DNA from: Clostridiales bacterium
GTDB taxonomy: Bacteria > Bacillota > Clostridia > UBA1381
Reading direction: 5' to 3'
Assembly (NCBI GenBank): GCA_029226975.1
Contig: JAQXZB010000022.1
Coordinates: 1 to 42,903, forward strand
DNA: 42,903 nt
Of the stretch, positions 8,352 to 16,270 are shown in pieces. The notes beneath the pieces were generated by a model. The model was not told the origin of the DNA, did no database searches, and saw only the letters and a list, made by a program, of their open reading frames with translations. The translations under genes and the position numbers were made by a program. How positions within the stretch are numbered: the first letter of the stretch is position 1; each line of letters starts with the position of its first letter.

Positions 8352-10691
8352 TTACCAAATTTTCACCCGTTCATCCTCCGGCACATACATACCGTCGCCT
8401 TCTTTTATGTCAAAGGCTTCATAAAATTCCTCACAGTTTACAACCACACGGTTTACACGCAGTTTTTCATCGGAATGTAAGTCCACGCTTGCCGCATACT
8501 TGGCATATTCGCGCGTCCTGGTGCTTGCCCATGCCCGAGCCATTGAACGGTAAAGAGCCTTGTAATCGGGATTTTCAAGCCCCGATACAACCTCGGTAAT
8601 ACACTGCACAGCGCCTTGATCTGCTACATTTTCGCTCAAGGTCAACTTTCCGTTCATAGAAATACCGGGAACGCTTTCTATGCCGTCATAAAAAGATACC
8701 ATCTTTTCGCACAGCCTTTCAAAGGCATCGTAATCCTTTTGTGCCCACCAATCGGCAGCGTTGCCGTTTTCGTCAAACTTTGCTCCGTTATTGTCGAATG
8801 CGTGTGTAATCTCATGGGCAATAATATATCCTATACTGCCGAGATTTTCCTCATAGGACGCGTTCACATCATACATCGGCGGCTGAAGTATCGCAGCCGG
8901 GAAGGTGATGTCATTTGAGGTATCGCTGTAGCAGGCGTTTACTGTATACGGATACATTGCCCACTCGCTTTTGTCAACAGGCTTGCCCTGCAATTTTGAT
9001 AATTCCTTTTTGGACGCTTCGCCGACAGCGAGCATATTTTCAAAATAGCTGCCGCCCTCGGACGCGGATTTTATATATACATCGTCAAGGTATGTGTCCC
9101 AATTGTCGGGATAGCCGATTTTAATTTTCATTGCGTTTAGCTTGCGTATTGCTTTTTCCTTTGTTTCATCGCTCATCCATGTTAAATTGCCTATTCGCTT
9201 TTTATACACCGAAATAATATCATTAACCATTTTTAATACGTCCTGCTTTGCCTCTTCGGTGAAATATTTTTCAGCGTAAATTTCTCCGATGTAATCGGGC
9301 ATAACGCTCGAAACAATAATCGCCGCCCGCTCCTCATCGGAATATGTTCCCGAAACTCCCAAATATTCCTGATTAAACACATTTGACGTGTCAATAAATT
9401 CGGTATTTAGCATAGAGCCGTAGTTTAAAATCACACAAAGCTTTACCGCGATTTTAAGCACCTCGATATTTTCATCGCTAAGAAACCGCGCAAATTCCTC
9501 GGTTAATCCAACATCCGTAATAAGAAACTTATCCTCTTTTTGTATGCCCGATGACACCAAAAGCTTTTCGGTATCCACAGACGGGAAAAGTGTCTGTATC
9601 TCATCAAGGGTATAGATATTGTAAAATTTATCCACATTTCCCATATCCTCGGTGTTGAGCATTTTTTCGGCAAGGCTCTTTTCAAAATCATGAAATTTCT
9701 CAAGCCCCAAATCGGTTATTTCCTCACCGGAAAGCTCCATGACTGTTTTGAGATATTTAAGATACGCAGCCTTTTGCACCTCCGTACCGGAAATATAAAA
9801 ATCCTTTGTCATATTCGGATTGTAAACGCCGAAAACGGGTATATACCTTGTGCTGTCCTTAAAATCCACAGTAATGTTAAAAGCGGCAAAGGGCGCACAG
9901 TACAGCTTCTCCATAAGCGTGTTCTGGGTATTCATAAGCTCTGTAACATTATTTGCTTTATCTATCATTTCAAGGTACGGCTTTATGGGCGCAGCACCGC
10001 TTTTATTACGGCTTTCAATATCTAAGATATTGTTATAAAAATCGGCAATTTTCTGCTCCTTTGTGCCTTTTTCCCACTTACCCGATGTAGCCTCTTTTAT
10101 AATCTCGTTCACCTGTGCGGTGCTTTCGTCCTGCAAATCAAACAGAGTTCCCGCAAGCACACGCCCCGGCTTTATTTCAAGGGTGTTTAAGGCATCTCTA
10201 TTAACTGACGCATAAAAATCGTCCTTTTCGTTTGTGCCGTAGAGCGCATACACACGCTGTATAAACAGCTTCATCTGCTCCTTTGTTACATTATCGTTCG
10301 GAGAAAAAATCCCCTCCGCCGTTCCGGCCGCAATCCCTGCGTCAAATACATCTTTAAGTTCCGTTTTTGCCCAATCGGGTATATCCGTAAAGCTTTCCTG
10401 CGGCAGTGCAACCCGCGCGTTGTGTCCTGTAGGCATCGGCAGCTTGCCGAATGCGCGTCCAAGCATTACAATTGCTTCCGCGCGGGTGACGCTTAAATCT
10501 TCGTGAAGCTCACCGTCATCGTAGCCCTTGATAATGTCGCTTTTTTGCACAGTCGGATTATAATCGTCAGCTGCCAAAAGCAGCATATCCGCCACCTCGC
10601 CGCGCGTTGCATACATATCGGCGGCAAACGCCGTATTTCCCAAAAGCATTGCCGCAGCCAATATTGCTGTTATAAGTTTTTTCAATTTCAT
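8352..10691 (-). CDS. Secreted M13-family zinc metallopeptidase (PepO-like) with N-terminal SLH domains
   Basis: A 779-residue protein. A signal peptide covers about residues 1-23 (KKLITAILAAAMLLGNTAFA). SLH-type repeats follow at about 30-150 (VTRAEAIVMLGRAFG, FSPNDNVTKEQMKLF), which would hold it on secondary cell-wall polymer outside the cell. The rest is a neprilysin-type M13 peptidase with substrate motif NACYSDTSNDITFPA, zinc motif HEITHAFDNNG (HExxH), third ligand and acid in SENVADQGAVQC, and the usual C-terminal tryptophan (RVKIW). M13 enzymes are size-limited oligopeptidases. The gene appears to stand alone, with GGAGG about 8 nt before the ATG. Most M13 proteins are lipoproteins, cytosolic or type II membrane proteins; the SLH anchor is a less common build. 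Confidence 0.9.
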   Translation of the reverse strand: MKLKKLITAILAAAMLLGNTAFAADMYATRGEVADMLLLAADDYNPTVQKSDIIKGYDDGELHEDLSVTRAEAIVMLGRAFGKLPMPTGHNARVALPQESFTDIPDWAKTELKDVFDAGIAAGTAEGIFSPNDNVTKEQMKLFIQRVYALYGTNEKDDFYASVNRDALNTLEIKPGRVLAGTLFDLQDESTAQVNEIIKEATSGKWEKGTKEQKIADFYNNILDIESRNKSGAAPIKPYLEMIDKANNVTELMNTQNTLMEKLYCAPFAAFNITVDFKDSTRYIPVFGVYNPNMTKDFYISGTEVQKAAYLKYLKTVMELSGEEITDLGLEKFHDFEKSLAEKMLNTEDMGNVDKFYNIYTLDEIQTLFPSVDTEKLLVSSGIQKEDKFLITDVGLTEEFARFLSDENIEVLKIAVKLCVILNYGSMLNTEFIDTSNVFNQEYLGVSGTYSDEERAAIIVSSVMPDYIGEIYAEKYFTEEAKQDVLKMVNDIISVYKKRIGNLTWMSDETKEKAIRKLNAMKIKIGYPDNWDTYLDDVYIKSASEGGSYFENMLAVGEASKKELSKLQGKPVDKSEWAMYPYTVNACYSDTSNDITFPAAILQPPMYDVNASYEENLGSIGYIIAHEITHAFDNNGAKFDENGNAADWWAQKDYDAFERLCEKMVSFYDGIESVPGISMNGKLTLSENVADQGAVQCITEVVSGLENPDYKALYRSMARAWASTRTREYAKYAASVDLHSDEKLRVNRVVVNCEEFYEAFDIKEGDGMYVPEDERVKIW

Positions 10692-10758
10692 GATGATTTC
10701 CTCCCGAATTTATCATTGATTATTCCTTATAAAGGACATATCTTCCCTCACTTTTAAT

Positions 10759-10968
10759 TTACTGCGGATTTCTCGGAATAATGATGGCAGCTATAATATA
10801 TGCAATAATACCGCTGCCGCCCAGTGCGCAAAACAGCACCCAGCCCAATCTAATCAGCGTTGGGTCCATGCAGAAATATTCTGCTATTCCTGCGCATACG
10901 CCGTCAAGCATTATGTTATTGTTTGATTTATATAATCGTTTTTCCATAATTATCATCTTCCTACTCAT
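10759..10968 (-). CDS. PspC-domain small membrane protein
   Basis: A 69-residue protein with a PspC domain. It has a basic start (EKRLYKSNNN), the signature LDGVCAGIAEYFCMDPTLIRLGW, and one hydrophobic helix (LFCALGGSGIIAYIIAAIIIP). Proteins of this family sit in the membrane and are often linked to envelope stress. The ATG at 10968 overlaps the upstream stop as ATGA and has AAGGAGA 7 nt upstream. A second ATG 7 codons in has only a weak site. No other phage-shock gene is nearby, so the role is open. Confidence 0.8.
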   Translation of the reverse strand: MSRKMIIMEKRLYKSNNNIMLDGVCAGIAEYFCMDPTLIRLGWVLFCALGGSGIIAYIIAAIIIPRNPQ

Positions 10969-11426
10969 TCTGTTCTCCTTTTATAAATTATAAGCTCCGG
11001 GTCTGTACCGTTTTCGCCGTATTTGCTGACTATCAGAAAATCCTCTCCGGCAACCAATCCGTAACATTTGACAGTTTCACCGTCATTAAATTCACATTCT
11101 ACCTGATTGCCTAAGTATATATCTTTATCGTCAAGCAGCTTAACGGCATTTTTGCCGGGCATCGGATACGCCAGATTAACAAACGCGCCGTTTAACGGAA
11201 ACAGCTCATTGATTTTCGGCATACCCAAAATGTCAAGGGAGTTAAACTCCTCAATCAATTTTTCTTTAAATAAATTGTAACCGTCCGTCCCATCGGTGGT
11301 TATGTATTTAGCTATAAAGCATTGTTTGCCGAAAGGACAGCCCTTTGTTTGGGTGCAGCCCATGCATCCGTTGTTTTTGCCGTAACCGCAGTTATCGCAG
11401 TCGGCTCCGCATATTGATTTTTTCAT
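10965..11426 (-). CDS. Cys-rich DUF3795-like protein
   Basis: A 153-residue protein beginning MKKSICGADCDNCGYGKNN. The dense N-terminal cysteines (ICGADCDNC, CMGC, GCPFGKQC) are typical of DUF3795-type proteins and probably bind a metal or cluster. The rest is a small alpha/beta region with NELFPLNGAFVNLAYPMPG and a beta-rich tail. I chose the ATG at 11426, 9 nt after AGGAGG; an ATG two codons earlier is possible. The open frame extends further upstream but without a start signal. It overlaps the PspC-domain gene by 4 nt. The function of the family is unknown. A truncated acetyltransferase-like ORF lies directly upstream, in the same direction. Confidence 0.75.
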   Translation of the reverse strand: MKKSICGADCDNCGYGKNNGCMGCTQTKGCPFGKQCFIAKYITTDGTDGYNLFKEKLIEEFNSLDILGMPKINELFPLNGAFVNLAYPMPGKNAVKLLDDKDIYLGNQVECEFNDGETVKCYGLVAGEDFLIVSKYGENGTDPELIIYKRRTE

Positions 11427-11454
11427 GTTCATTTTCCTCCTGTAATATATTATT

Positions 11455-11553
11455 TCAAACTTTTGACGCCACCTGCGGGTCTTTGTTGTTTGAAATGGCA
11501 CAGCAGATATGCTCCTGTTCCAAATTTTCCTGTGTTAATTTTATAAATTCCAT
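11455..11553 (-). pseudogene. N-terminal remnant of a GNAT/YoaP-type acetyltransferase (32 codons)
   Basis: A good ribosome binding site (GGAGGGG, 5 nt before ATG) starts a 32-codon frame reading MEFIKLTQENLEQEHICCA, then ISNNKDPQVASKV and stop. The EHICCAIS segment followed by NNKD..VASK is the recognisable N-terminus of a family of ~250-residue acetyltransferases in Firmicutes (GNAT with YoaP domain). Nothing of the acetyl-CoA fold follows. The frame stops at 11455, just before the Shine-Dalgarno of the DUF3795-like gene. I read it as what is left after a deletion that removed most of the gene. The family assignment is from memory of the motif and should be searched. Confidence 0.55.
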
Positions 11554-11582
11554 AATACCCCTCCAATTTTTGATTTATATTA

Positions 11583-12179
11583 TTATAGACAGCATATCCA
11601 GTTATCAAGGAATTTCATCTGTTCTTCCGTATGAAACCAGTGTTCTCCGTTTTCCATAACAGTAAGCGTTGCCTTGATTAGATTTGCAAATTCAGAAATG
11701 GTTTCATATGCCGTCAAGTTGTCTTTTTCTCCATACAGAATGTGAGTGGGAACAGTCCATGCAATAGGATGTTCTCTTACATAGCATAGATACTCCCACG
11801 AAAGAGTCTCGCCAAAATCCGTTTGAATTTCTTTTTTGCCGCAAAGTTCATCTTCCGTCACCTTTGCCCACATCATCATATCCGCAATCAGCTTTTCCAT
11901 ATTCACAATGGGAGAAATAAAGTATGCTTTCTCTATTCGTTTATCGGGCAAAGCATTCATTGATAAAAAAGCCCCTATGCTGTTTGCAATCAAAATAACA
12001 GAATCATATCCCTTGCTGTGCAAATCATAAAAACAAGAAAACTCGTTTTTCGCTTCCCATGGATTTTGCGATTTATAGTCAAAGCCAATAACATCACTTT
12101 CGGCAAAGAGATGCTGATAATGCTCTGCTTCCTCCGCACTGCCGCCTTTGCCGTGTACATATATGACTAAACGTTTCAT
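11583..12179 (-). CDS. Small alpha/beta-hydrolase
   Basis: A 198-residue alpha/beta-hydrolase fold protein. The first strand and oxyanion segment read LVIYVHGKGGSAEEAEHY. The nucleophile elbow is ANSIGA, a variant of GxSxG with Ala at the first Gly. The acid is probably in HILYGEKDNLT and the catalytic histidine in NGEHWFHTEEQ. The length is usual for small carboxylesterase/thioesterase-like hydrolases. There is no signal peptide, so it is cytosolic; the substrate cannot be told. It is a single gene on the minus strand between truncated genes. Confidence 0.8.
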   Translation of the reverse strand: MKRLVIYVHGKGGSAEEAEHYQHLFAESDVIGFDYKSQNPWEAKNEFSCFYDLHSKGYDSVILIANSIGAFLSMNALPDKRIEKAYFISPIVNMEKLIADMMMWAKVTEDELCGKKEIQTDFGETLSWEYLCYVREHPIAWTVPTHILYGEKDNLTAYETISEFANLIKATLTVMENGEHWFHTEEQMKFLDNWICCL

Positions 12180-12235
12180 TCTTTACCTCTTTTTCCCTTA
12201 TACCGAATACCGATTGCAATTACAAATATAACTGC

Positions 12236-12859
12236 TTACTTTCTTAAATACTTTGCTGTTATGGTTGTGCCGTTTTCAATCATTTCTTTCGGCGTTCCCG
12301 TAAATACAACTTCGCCGCCTTTTGTACCGGCGAGCGGTCCCATGTCGATAACCTCATCCGCAATGCTTATGATGTCCTTATCATGTTCAACAACAAGTAC
12401 GGTATTGCCTTTATCACGCAGGCTCTTTAAAAGTCTTGCCATTCTGTGTACGTCTCTCGGATGCATTCCGGTGCTGGGCTCATCAAATATGTAAATCATT
12501 CCGCAAAGGGAACTTCCCATATATCTTACAAGTTTAAGCCTTTGCGCCTCACCGCCCGAAAGTGTGGAGCTTTCTCTGTTCATAAAAAGATATGGAAGTC
12601 CTATGTCTATCATACGGTCAAGGGATGCTTTGAGCTGCGTAACTATGGTGGCCGCTCTCTCGTCATTTATCTTGTCAAGCTCTAACCTTAGCTTTGAAAA
12701 CTCCATTTCGCACATATCATTTATATTAAATCCGTTGATTTTGCAGGAAAGCGCAGCCCCGTTAAGACGCTTTCCCTTGCAATCGGGACATTCACGCTCA
12801 TATAGGAATTTTGCGATTTTCTTTAATGTATAGTCAGTCTGCTCCTCTGCACCTTTCAT
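12236..12859 (-). pseudogene. UvrA-like ABC ATPase fragment (end of the first half only)
   Basis: A 207-codon frame homologous to the middle of UvrA-type proteins. It has the zinc-binding start CPDCKGKRLN, LPYLFMNRESSTLSGGEAQR (ABC signature), YIFDEPSTGMHPRD (Walker B and D-loop), VLVVEHDKD (H-loop), and the typical end of the first ATPase half (GGEVVFTGTP). It ends at KYLRK, where UvrA would continue into its second half. The P-loop (Walker A) half of the first domain, the UvrB-binding region and the entire second ATPase are missing, so it cannot act as UvrA. UvrA paralogues are usually 750-950 residues. The start overlaps the upstream stop as TGATG. In-frame similarity may run a few codons further upstream, past a TAG, which points to a deletion junction near 12880. 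Confidence 0.75.
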
Positions 12860-13194
12860 CAGAACAAGCCGCTTAATCTACGCTTGCAAAAGCTTTTTTC
12901 TTTGCAGTGGGGACATTTTAAATATTTTCTTGTAATCGTATGCGCTCCCCAAACATACTCTCCGAGTGTCGGCTTGAATGTGCGGCCGCACTTTTTACAT
13001 TCATACACTCCCGCGCCGTAATCAAGCAATATTGCCGCCGCCAATGCGATGATAAATGTAATGCTGCTTAAAACCACAAGCAAAACCGCCCAGTCAATCG
13101 GGAAAAATTCAAACAATGCCGCACTTATCATAATCAAAATAAGAGATATAAGCAGTATACATACCGATAAAAGAACATTTGCCATGTTTTTCAT
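12859..13194 (-). CDS. Two-TM membrane protein with C-terminal zinc ribbon
   Basis: A 111-residue protein. Two hydrophobic helices lie at about residues 5-28 (VLLSVCILLISLILIMISAA) and 33-60 (WAVLLVVLSSITFIIALAAA). A zinc ribbon follows, with CKKCGRTF near 66-73 and LKCPHCKEKSFC near 93-104. The likely topology places the ribbon in the cytoplasm. The ATG overlaps the stop of the preceding LiaF-like remnant (ATGA). The last residues (KRRLSGLF) run into sequence that seems to come from the UvrA-like gene in another frame, so the natural C-terminus may have been lost. The function is unknown. Confidence 0.65.
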   Translation of the reverse strand: MKNMANVLLSVCILLISLILIMISAALFEFFPIDWAVLLVVLSSITFIIALAAAILLDYGAGVYECKKCGRTFKPTLGEYVWGAHTITRKYLKCPHCKEKSFCKRRLSGLF

Positions 13195-13472
13195 TTTACA
13201 TCAACTCCTCCGAATATGCACGAACCGTTTAAATAAACGGTATATTGATTGTCCTTTGAATTTTGGTGTTTTTTATCGTCAATGCCGCCGAAAAAGGAAT
13301 TGGAATTTACCTTTATATTTACATTATCGGGAAGAAGAATATCCGTCCCTCCGAAAACACAGCAGACATTTATGACGGCATCGTTTTCAAAAACTGCGTT
13401 TCTTAAATCGCATTTTATTCCGCCGAACACCGCGGTAAGCTCTGCACCCTTGAATATTTCATTACTGATATT
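13191..13472 (-). pseudogene. LiaF-like (cell wall-active antibiotic response) C-terminal domain, 5' truncated
   Basis: The frame is open from just after a TAA at 13475 to the stop at 13191. It encodes the repeated beta-helix-like motif of LiaF C-terminal domains: AVFGGIKCDLRNA, CVFGGTDILLPDNV, SFFGGIDDKKH and CIFGGVDVK. Similarity to the domain already starts before the first possible start codon (GTG at 13430), in the segment FKGAELTAVFGG. The usual N-terminal membrane domain is absent and a stop lies where it should be. No ribosome binding site is seen at the GTG. I therefore read it as a remnant, though a 79-residue product from GTG cannot be ruled out. LiaF-type proteins normally dampen envelope-stress two-component systems. 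Confidence 0.6.
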
Positions 13473-13527
13473 TTATTACATTCGGCATGGAATTTATAGG
13501 CAGATTTTTCAGAAAAATGTGTCAGAA

Positions 13528-14745
13528 TTATAGTTTCTTTCCGTCCAAGAACTCCCGCCGAAACTGCGAGGGTGTAACACCCTCCGTCTTTTTAAACACC
13601 TTTGTAAAAACTCTGTAATCGCTATATCCCGCATATGCTGATATTTCGGTTACGGAAAGAGCGGTTGAAAGCAGTAGTTTTTTTGCCTTTTCTATTCGTA
13701 TGTTTGTAAGATATGCCAAAAACCCCACACCTATTTCGTTTTTAAAAAGTCCATGAAGAAGGCTGTTTTCAATAATCGGCTGCAAAATGAAATTCGGCAC
13801 CAACGCATCATCTAAATCGGGATCAATGTCACAGTTATATTTTAGGCTGGGATAGCGGCAGTACATCAGCTCCATATATGCATCCGAAAGCTCCGTTTCA
13901 TCCTCCAACGCGGTCATCTGCTTATCCGTTTTAATGCTCAGCCGAAAAAAGTCCGATAACCGCATCAGCAAATCAGCCGTTTTTTTATCACCGCCCAGCT
14001 GTGCCTGAATACGGATTGTATCAAGGGTATTATACAGAAAGTGAGGATTTACCTGACTTTTTAGATACAGCATTGACATTTTCTGTTCCGTAAGCTCCGC
14101 GCGAAGTATGTCGGGATTTTCCAGGGTTAAATAAAAGGCAAGCGTCATCAGGGTAATTCCCATACCGGAAATCAGCCAGGTGGGATTTATTGCCTGCAAA
14201 ATTGAAACGATACCCTCAATTATAAGCGCCACACCGATTGCCGCTTTCTTTTTCCTGTCAATTTGTCTGCGGTTTTTAAGCAGCAGCCATAAACACAGAA
14301 GCAAATAAAACGCAGTGCTTACATAGCAGACAGATACATGAATACCATCCGAATAATTCCCCTTTTCCGTAACCGCATAATGTACCGGCAAAATCCATGC
14401 CCCAAGCTCTGCCAAAATCAAATAAATCCTTGCCGCAAGATGAAAGCGTACCGGCTTTTTTGTTTCCTCCTCAACCAAAATGGATATGTATCTGTAGAAA
14501 AGATAAACAACAATCGGCATTGTTCCGATAAACAGCCTGTGCAGAATTTCATTTAAAAACGGCCATACGGTTTCCAAGTGGTTTACCGTATAAACGGTTG
14601 CGGCATCAAATGCAAGATGCAGCGGCGTTATAATCAGCAATGCCGAAAAGGTTTCATGAAGGGGCGTATTTCTTCTGCCTGCGCTAAAATATATAAATGC
14701 CACGAAAACCAAAACCAAAATTAAGGCTATTTCCATTCTCATCAT
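13528..14745 (-). CDS. Chimera: LytS/YesM-type sensor kinase N-terminus fused in frame to a partial AraC DNA-binding domain
   Basis: A 405-residue protein. Residues 1-210 carry about six or seven hydrophobic helices. Residues 222-332 form a LytS/YesM-type kinase region with the phosphoacceptor motif SQVNPHFLYNTLDTIR (His235) and the N-box PIIENSLLHGL (Asn327). The ATP-binding domain then stops at once. From about residue 333 the sequence is AraC-type: LFKNEIGVGF, YLTNIRIEKAKKLLL, then a full second HTH (SVTEISAYAGYSDYRVFTKVFKK, GVTPSQFRREF). The first HTH lacks its leading helices. No G-box of a kinase and no receiver domain are present. I infer an in-frame deletion between a kinase gene and an adjacent YesN-type regulator. 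The product is likely non-functional or rewired. AAGGAAG lies upstream of the ATG at 14745. Confidence 0.8.
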   Translation of the reverse strand: MMRMEIALILVLVFVAFIYFSAGRRNTPLHETFSALLIITPLHLAFDAATVYTVNHLETVWPFLNEILHRLFIGTMPIVVYLFYRYISILVEEETKKPVRFHLAARIYLILAELGAWILPVHYAVTEKGNYSDGIHVSVCYVSTAFYLLLCLWLLLKNRRQIDRKKKAAIGVALIIEGIVSILQAINPTWLISGMGITLMTLAFYLTLENPDILRAELTEQKMSMLYLKSQVNPHFLYNTLDTIRIQAQLGGDKKTADLLMRLSDFFRLSIKTDKQMTALEDETELSDAYMELMYCRYPSLKYNCDIDPDLDDALVPNFILQPIIENSLLHGLFKNEIGVGFLAYLTNIRIEKAKKLLLSTALSVTEISAYAGYSDYRVFTKVFKKTEGVTPSQFRREFLDGKKL

Positions 14746-14831
14746 ATGCGTTCACTTCCTTGTCATGTATTATATACGAAGTCTTATATATATGCAAAAA
14801 CGGTCTTGTCAAAGTAAGACCGTATTGCTTT

Positions 14832-15341
14832 TTACAGATATTCGCTCATGATTTTTATTATTTCCTCGGCGTGTTCGCCGGGCGTTTTTGAGTTTGTAAC
14901 CACTACCTTTTTATCGCAGTTTTCATAAAACGCCTTGCGCATAATAAACCGTTCTCTTATTTCCTCAATACTGCTGTTTTTCATAAGCGGTCTGGTTGCC
15001 GCCGCTCTTTCTATTCTCTCCCTGATGGTTTCAAAGTCCGGCGCAAGGTTTATGATAATCCCGTTTTGCCTCAAAGCATCTATGTTGGCTCTGTTTAAAA
15101 CCACACCGCCGCCGGTGGAAATAACGGCTCTGTCCTCCTTTGCCGCTTTCTTCACCACCTCATGCTCTAAGCTTCTGAAATATTCCTCACCGTATTTTTC
15201 AAACAGCTCGTTTATCGTTGTGCCTTCGTTTCTTTCAATACACTCATCAGTGTCGATAAGCTTATAGTCCAGCTTCTTTGCAAGGATTTTGCTTATTTCG
15301 GTTTTTCCGCTTGCCATAAATCCGGTTAATACTATGTTCAT
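14832..15341 (-). CDS. aroK: Shikimate kinase
   Basis: A 169-residue P-loop kinase that phosphorylates shikimate in aromatic amino acid synthesis. It shows Walker A as GFMASGKTEISKIL, the substrate-binding DTDECIE, the STGGGVV Walker B-like motif, and the lid with RPLM. I start it at the ATG at 15341, which overlaps the aroE stop as ATGA and has GAGGTG 8 nt upstream; the longer open frame only runs into aroE. The last base of the Walker A lysine and the Asp pair agree with active AroK proteins. It is cotranscribed with aroE. Confidence 0.92.
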   Translation of the reverse strand: MNIVLTGFMASGKTEISKILAKKLDYKLIDTDECIERNEGTTINELFEKYGEEYFRSLEHEVVKKAAKEDRAVISTGGGVVLNRANIDALRQNGIIINLAPDFETIRERIERAAATRPLMKNSSIEEIRERFIMRKAFYENCDKKVVVTNSKTPGEHAEEIIKIMSEYL

Positions 15342-16195
15342 CTGCCAAACACCTCTTTTTTTATTGCTTCTCCCATGTCCTCGGGCAGCTTCGTTTCCGT
15401 AAAAAGCTCGTAAGCAATTATACCCTGGTATATGAGCATTCCCAAGCCGTTTAACACCCTTGCTCCGCGCTCCCGAGCGCATTTTAAAAACCTTGTCCTG
15501 TCCGGGTTATATATCATGTCTACTACGGAGGTGTTTTCGTCTATGAACGACAAATCCTTTATTCTTTCTATCTGATCCGTTGGCAGAACGTCCGTCTGCG
15601 GCTCCATGCCCGCCGATGTGGTGTTCATAACGAAATCAAAATGCTCGTCCTCAATCTCCGTTTGTATCCTGTAACCCATCTGCTCATATATCGCCTGTCC
15701 AAGTTCCTCTGCCCTTGCCTGTGTTCTGTTCACCACCGTCACCGACAGCGGTTCCTCCTGTATAAAGCGCATCAGCACAGGCTTTACCACGCCTCCCGCG
15801 CCTATAACAAGCAATTTTTTGCCGCGTATCTCCATTCCTGCCCTAAGAATGGACATATACAAGCCGTCCGCGTCCGTATTATATCCCCAAAGCTCTCCGT
15901 TACGGTTTACAACCGTATTCACCGAACCCAAAAGCCTTGCCCTGTCGGATATGACATCCAAATACTGCATTACCTCGACCTTATGGGGTGCCGTAACGTT
16001 CACGCCTCTTATTCCCAATGCTCTTATTCCCGCGATTGCCGCGCCGAGCTCTTCTTTTTTTACATGCCATGCCGAATATATGTAATCGTTATGCATTCTT
16101 TGCGATATGAAATTATGCATCTGCGGCGAGAAGCTGTGCTCAATCGGATCGCCGATTATTCCAAGCTGCTTTGTGTGCGAAGTAATGTCAAACAT
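15338..16195 (-). CDS. aroE: Shikimate dehydrogenase (NADP+)
   Basis: A 285-residue AroE. The N-terminal substrate domain begins IGDPIEHSFSPQMHN (Ser-x-Ser shikimate site is S-F-S here), with NVTAPHKVEVMQY holding the catalytic lysine and NTDADGLYMSI the catalytic aspartate. The NADP domain has LVIGAGGVVKPVL and the NRTQAR segment that recognises the adenine-ribose phosphate. It reduces 3-dehydroshikimate to shikimate. It starts 8 nt after AAGGAGAT and heads a two-gene operon with aroK. Its own extended -10 promoter is visible in the 75-nt gap after ppk1. Confidence 0.93.
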   Translation of the reverse strand: MFDITSHTKQLGIIGDPIEHSFSPQMHNFISQRMHNDYIYSAWHVKKEELGAAIAGIRALGIRGVNVTAPHKVEVMQYLDVISDRARLLGSVNTVVNRNGELWGYNTDADGLYMSILRAGMEIRGKKLLVIGAGGVVKPVLMRFIQEEPLSVTVVNRTQARAEELGQAIYEQMGYRIQTEIEDEHFDFVMNTTSAGMEPQTDVLPTDQIERIKDLSFIDENTSVVDMIYNPDRTRFLKCARERGARVLNGLGMLIYQGIIAYELFTETKLPEDMGEAIKKEVFGR

Positions 16196-16217
16196 AATAC
16201 CAATCTCCTTTTACTAC

Positions 16218-16246
16218 ATTATATCACAAAAGCCGCATTTAGTAAA
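16218..16246 (-). promoter_or_regulatory. Putative extended -10 sigma-A promoter of aroE-aroK
   Basis: On the minus strand TTTACT (16246-16241), 17 nt, TGA-TATAAT (16223-16218). The -35 lies in the loop of the hairpin at 16228-16263, so termination of the upstream transcript and initiation of aroE overlap physically. Confidence 0.6.
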
Positions 16247-16263
16247 GAACAAATACGGCTTTT
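16228..16263 (-). terminator. Hairpin after ppk1, probable terminator
   Basis: The arms 16228-16240 and 16251-16263 pair at 12 of 13 positions (AAAAGCCG core). It follows the ppk1 stop by 7 nt. The U-tract is short (TTTT), so termination may be partial. Confidence 0.55.
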
Positions 16264-16270
16264 ATGTTGA

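Noticed and set aside
12236-12859. Functional ABC-F or UvrA2 resistance protein
   Set aside because: It has the signature and Walker B but no Walker A and no second ATPase domain, so it is a fragment.
15641-16270. Plus-strand frame of 209 codons opposite aroE
   Set aside because: It covers the confirmed aroE and its promoter in antisense, with atypical composition and no ribosome binding site.
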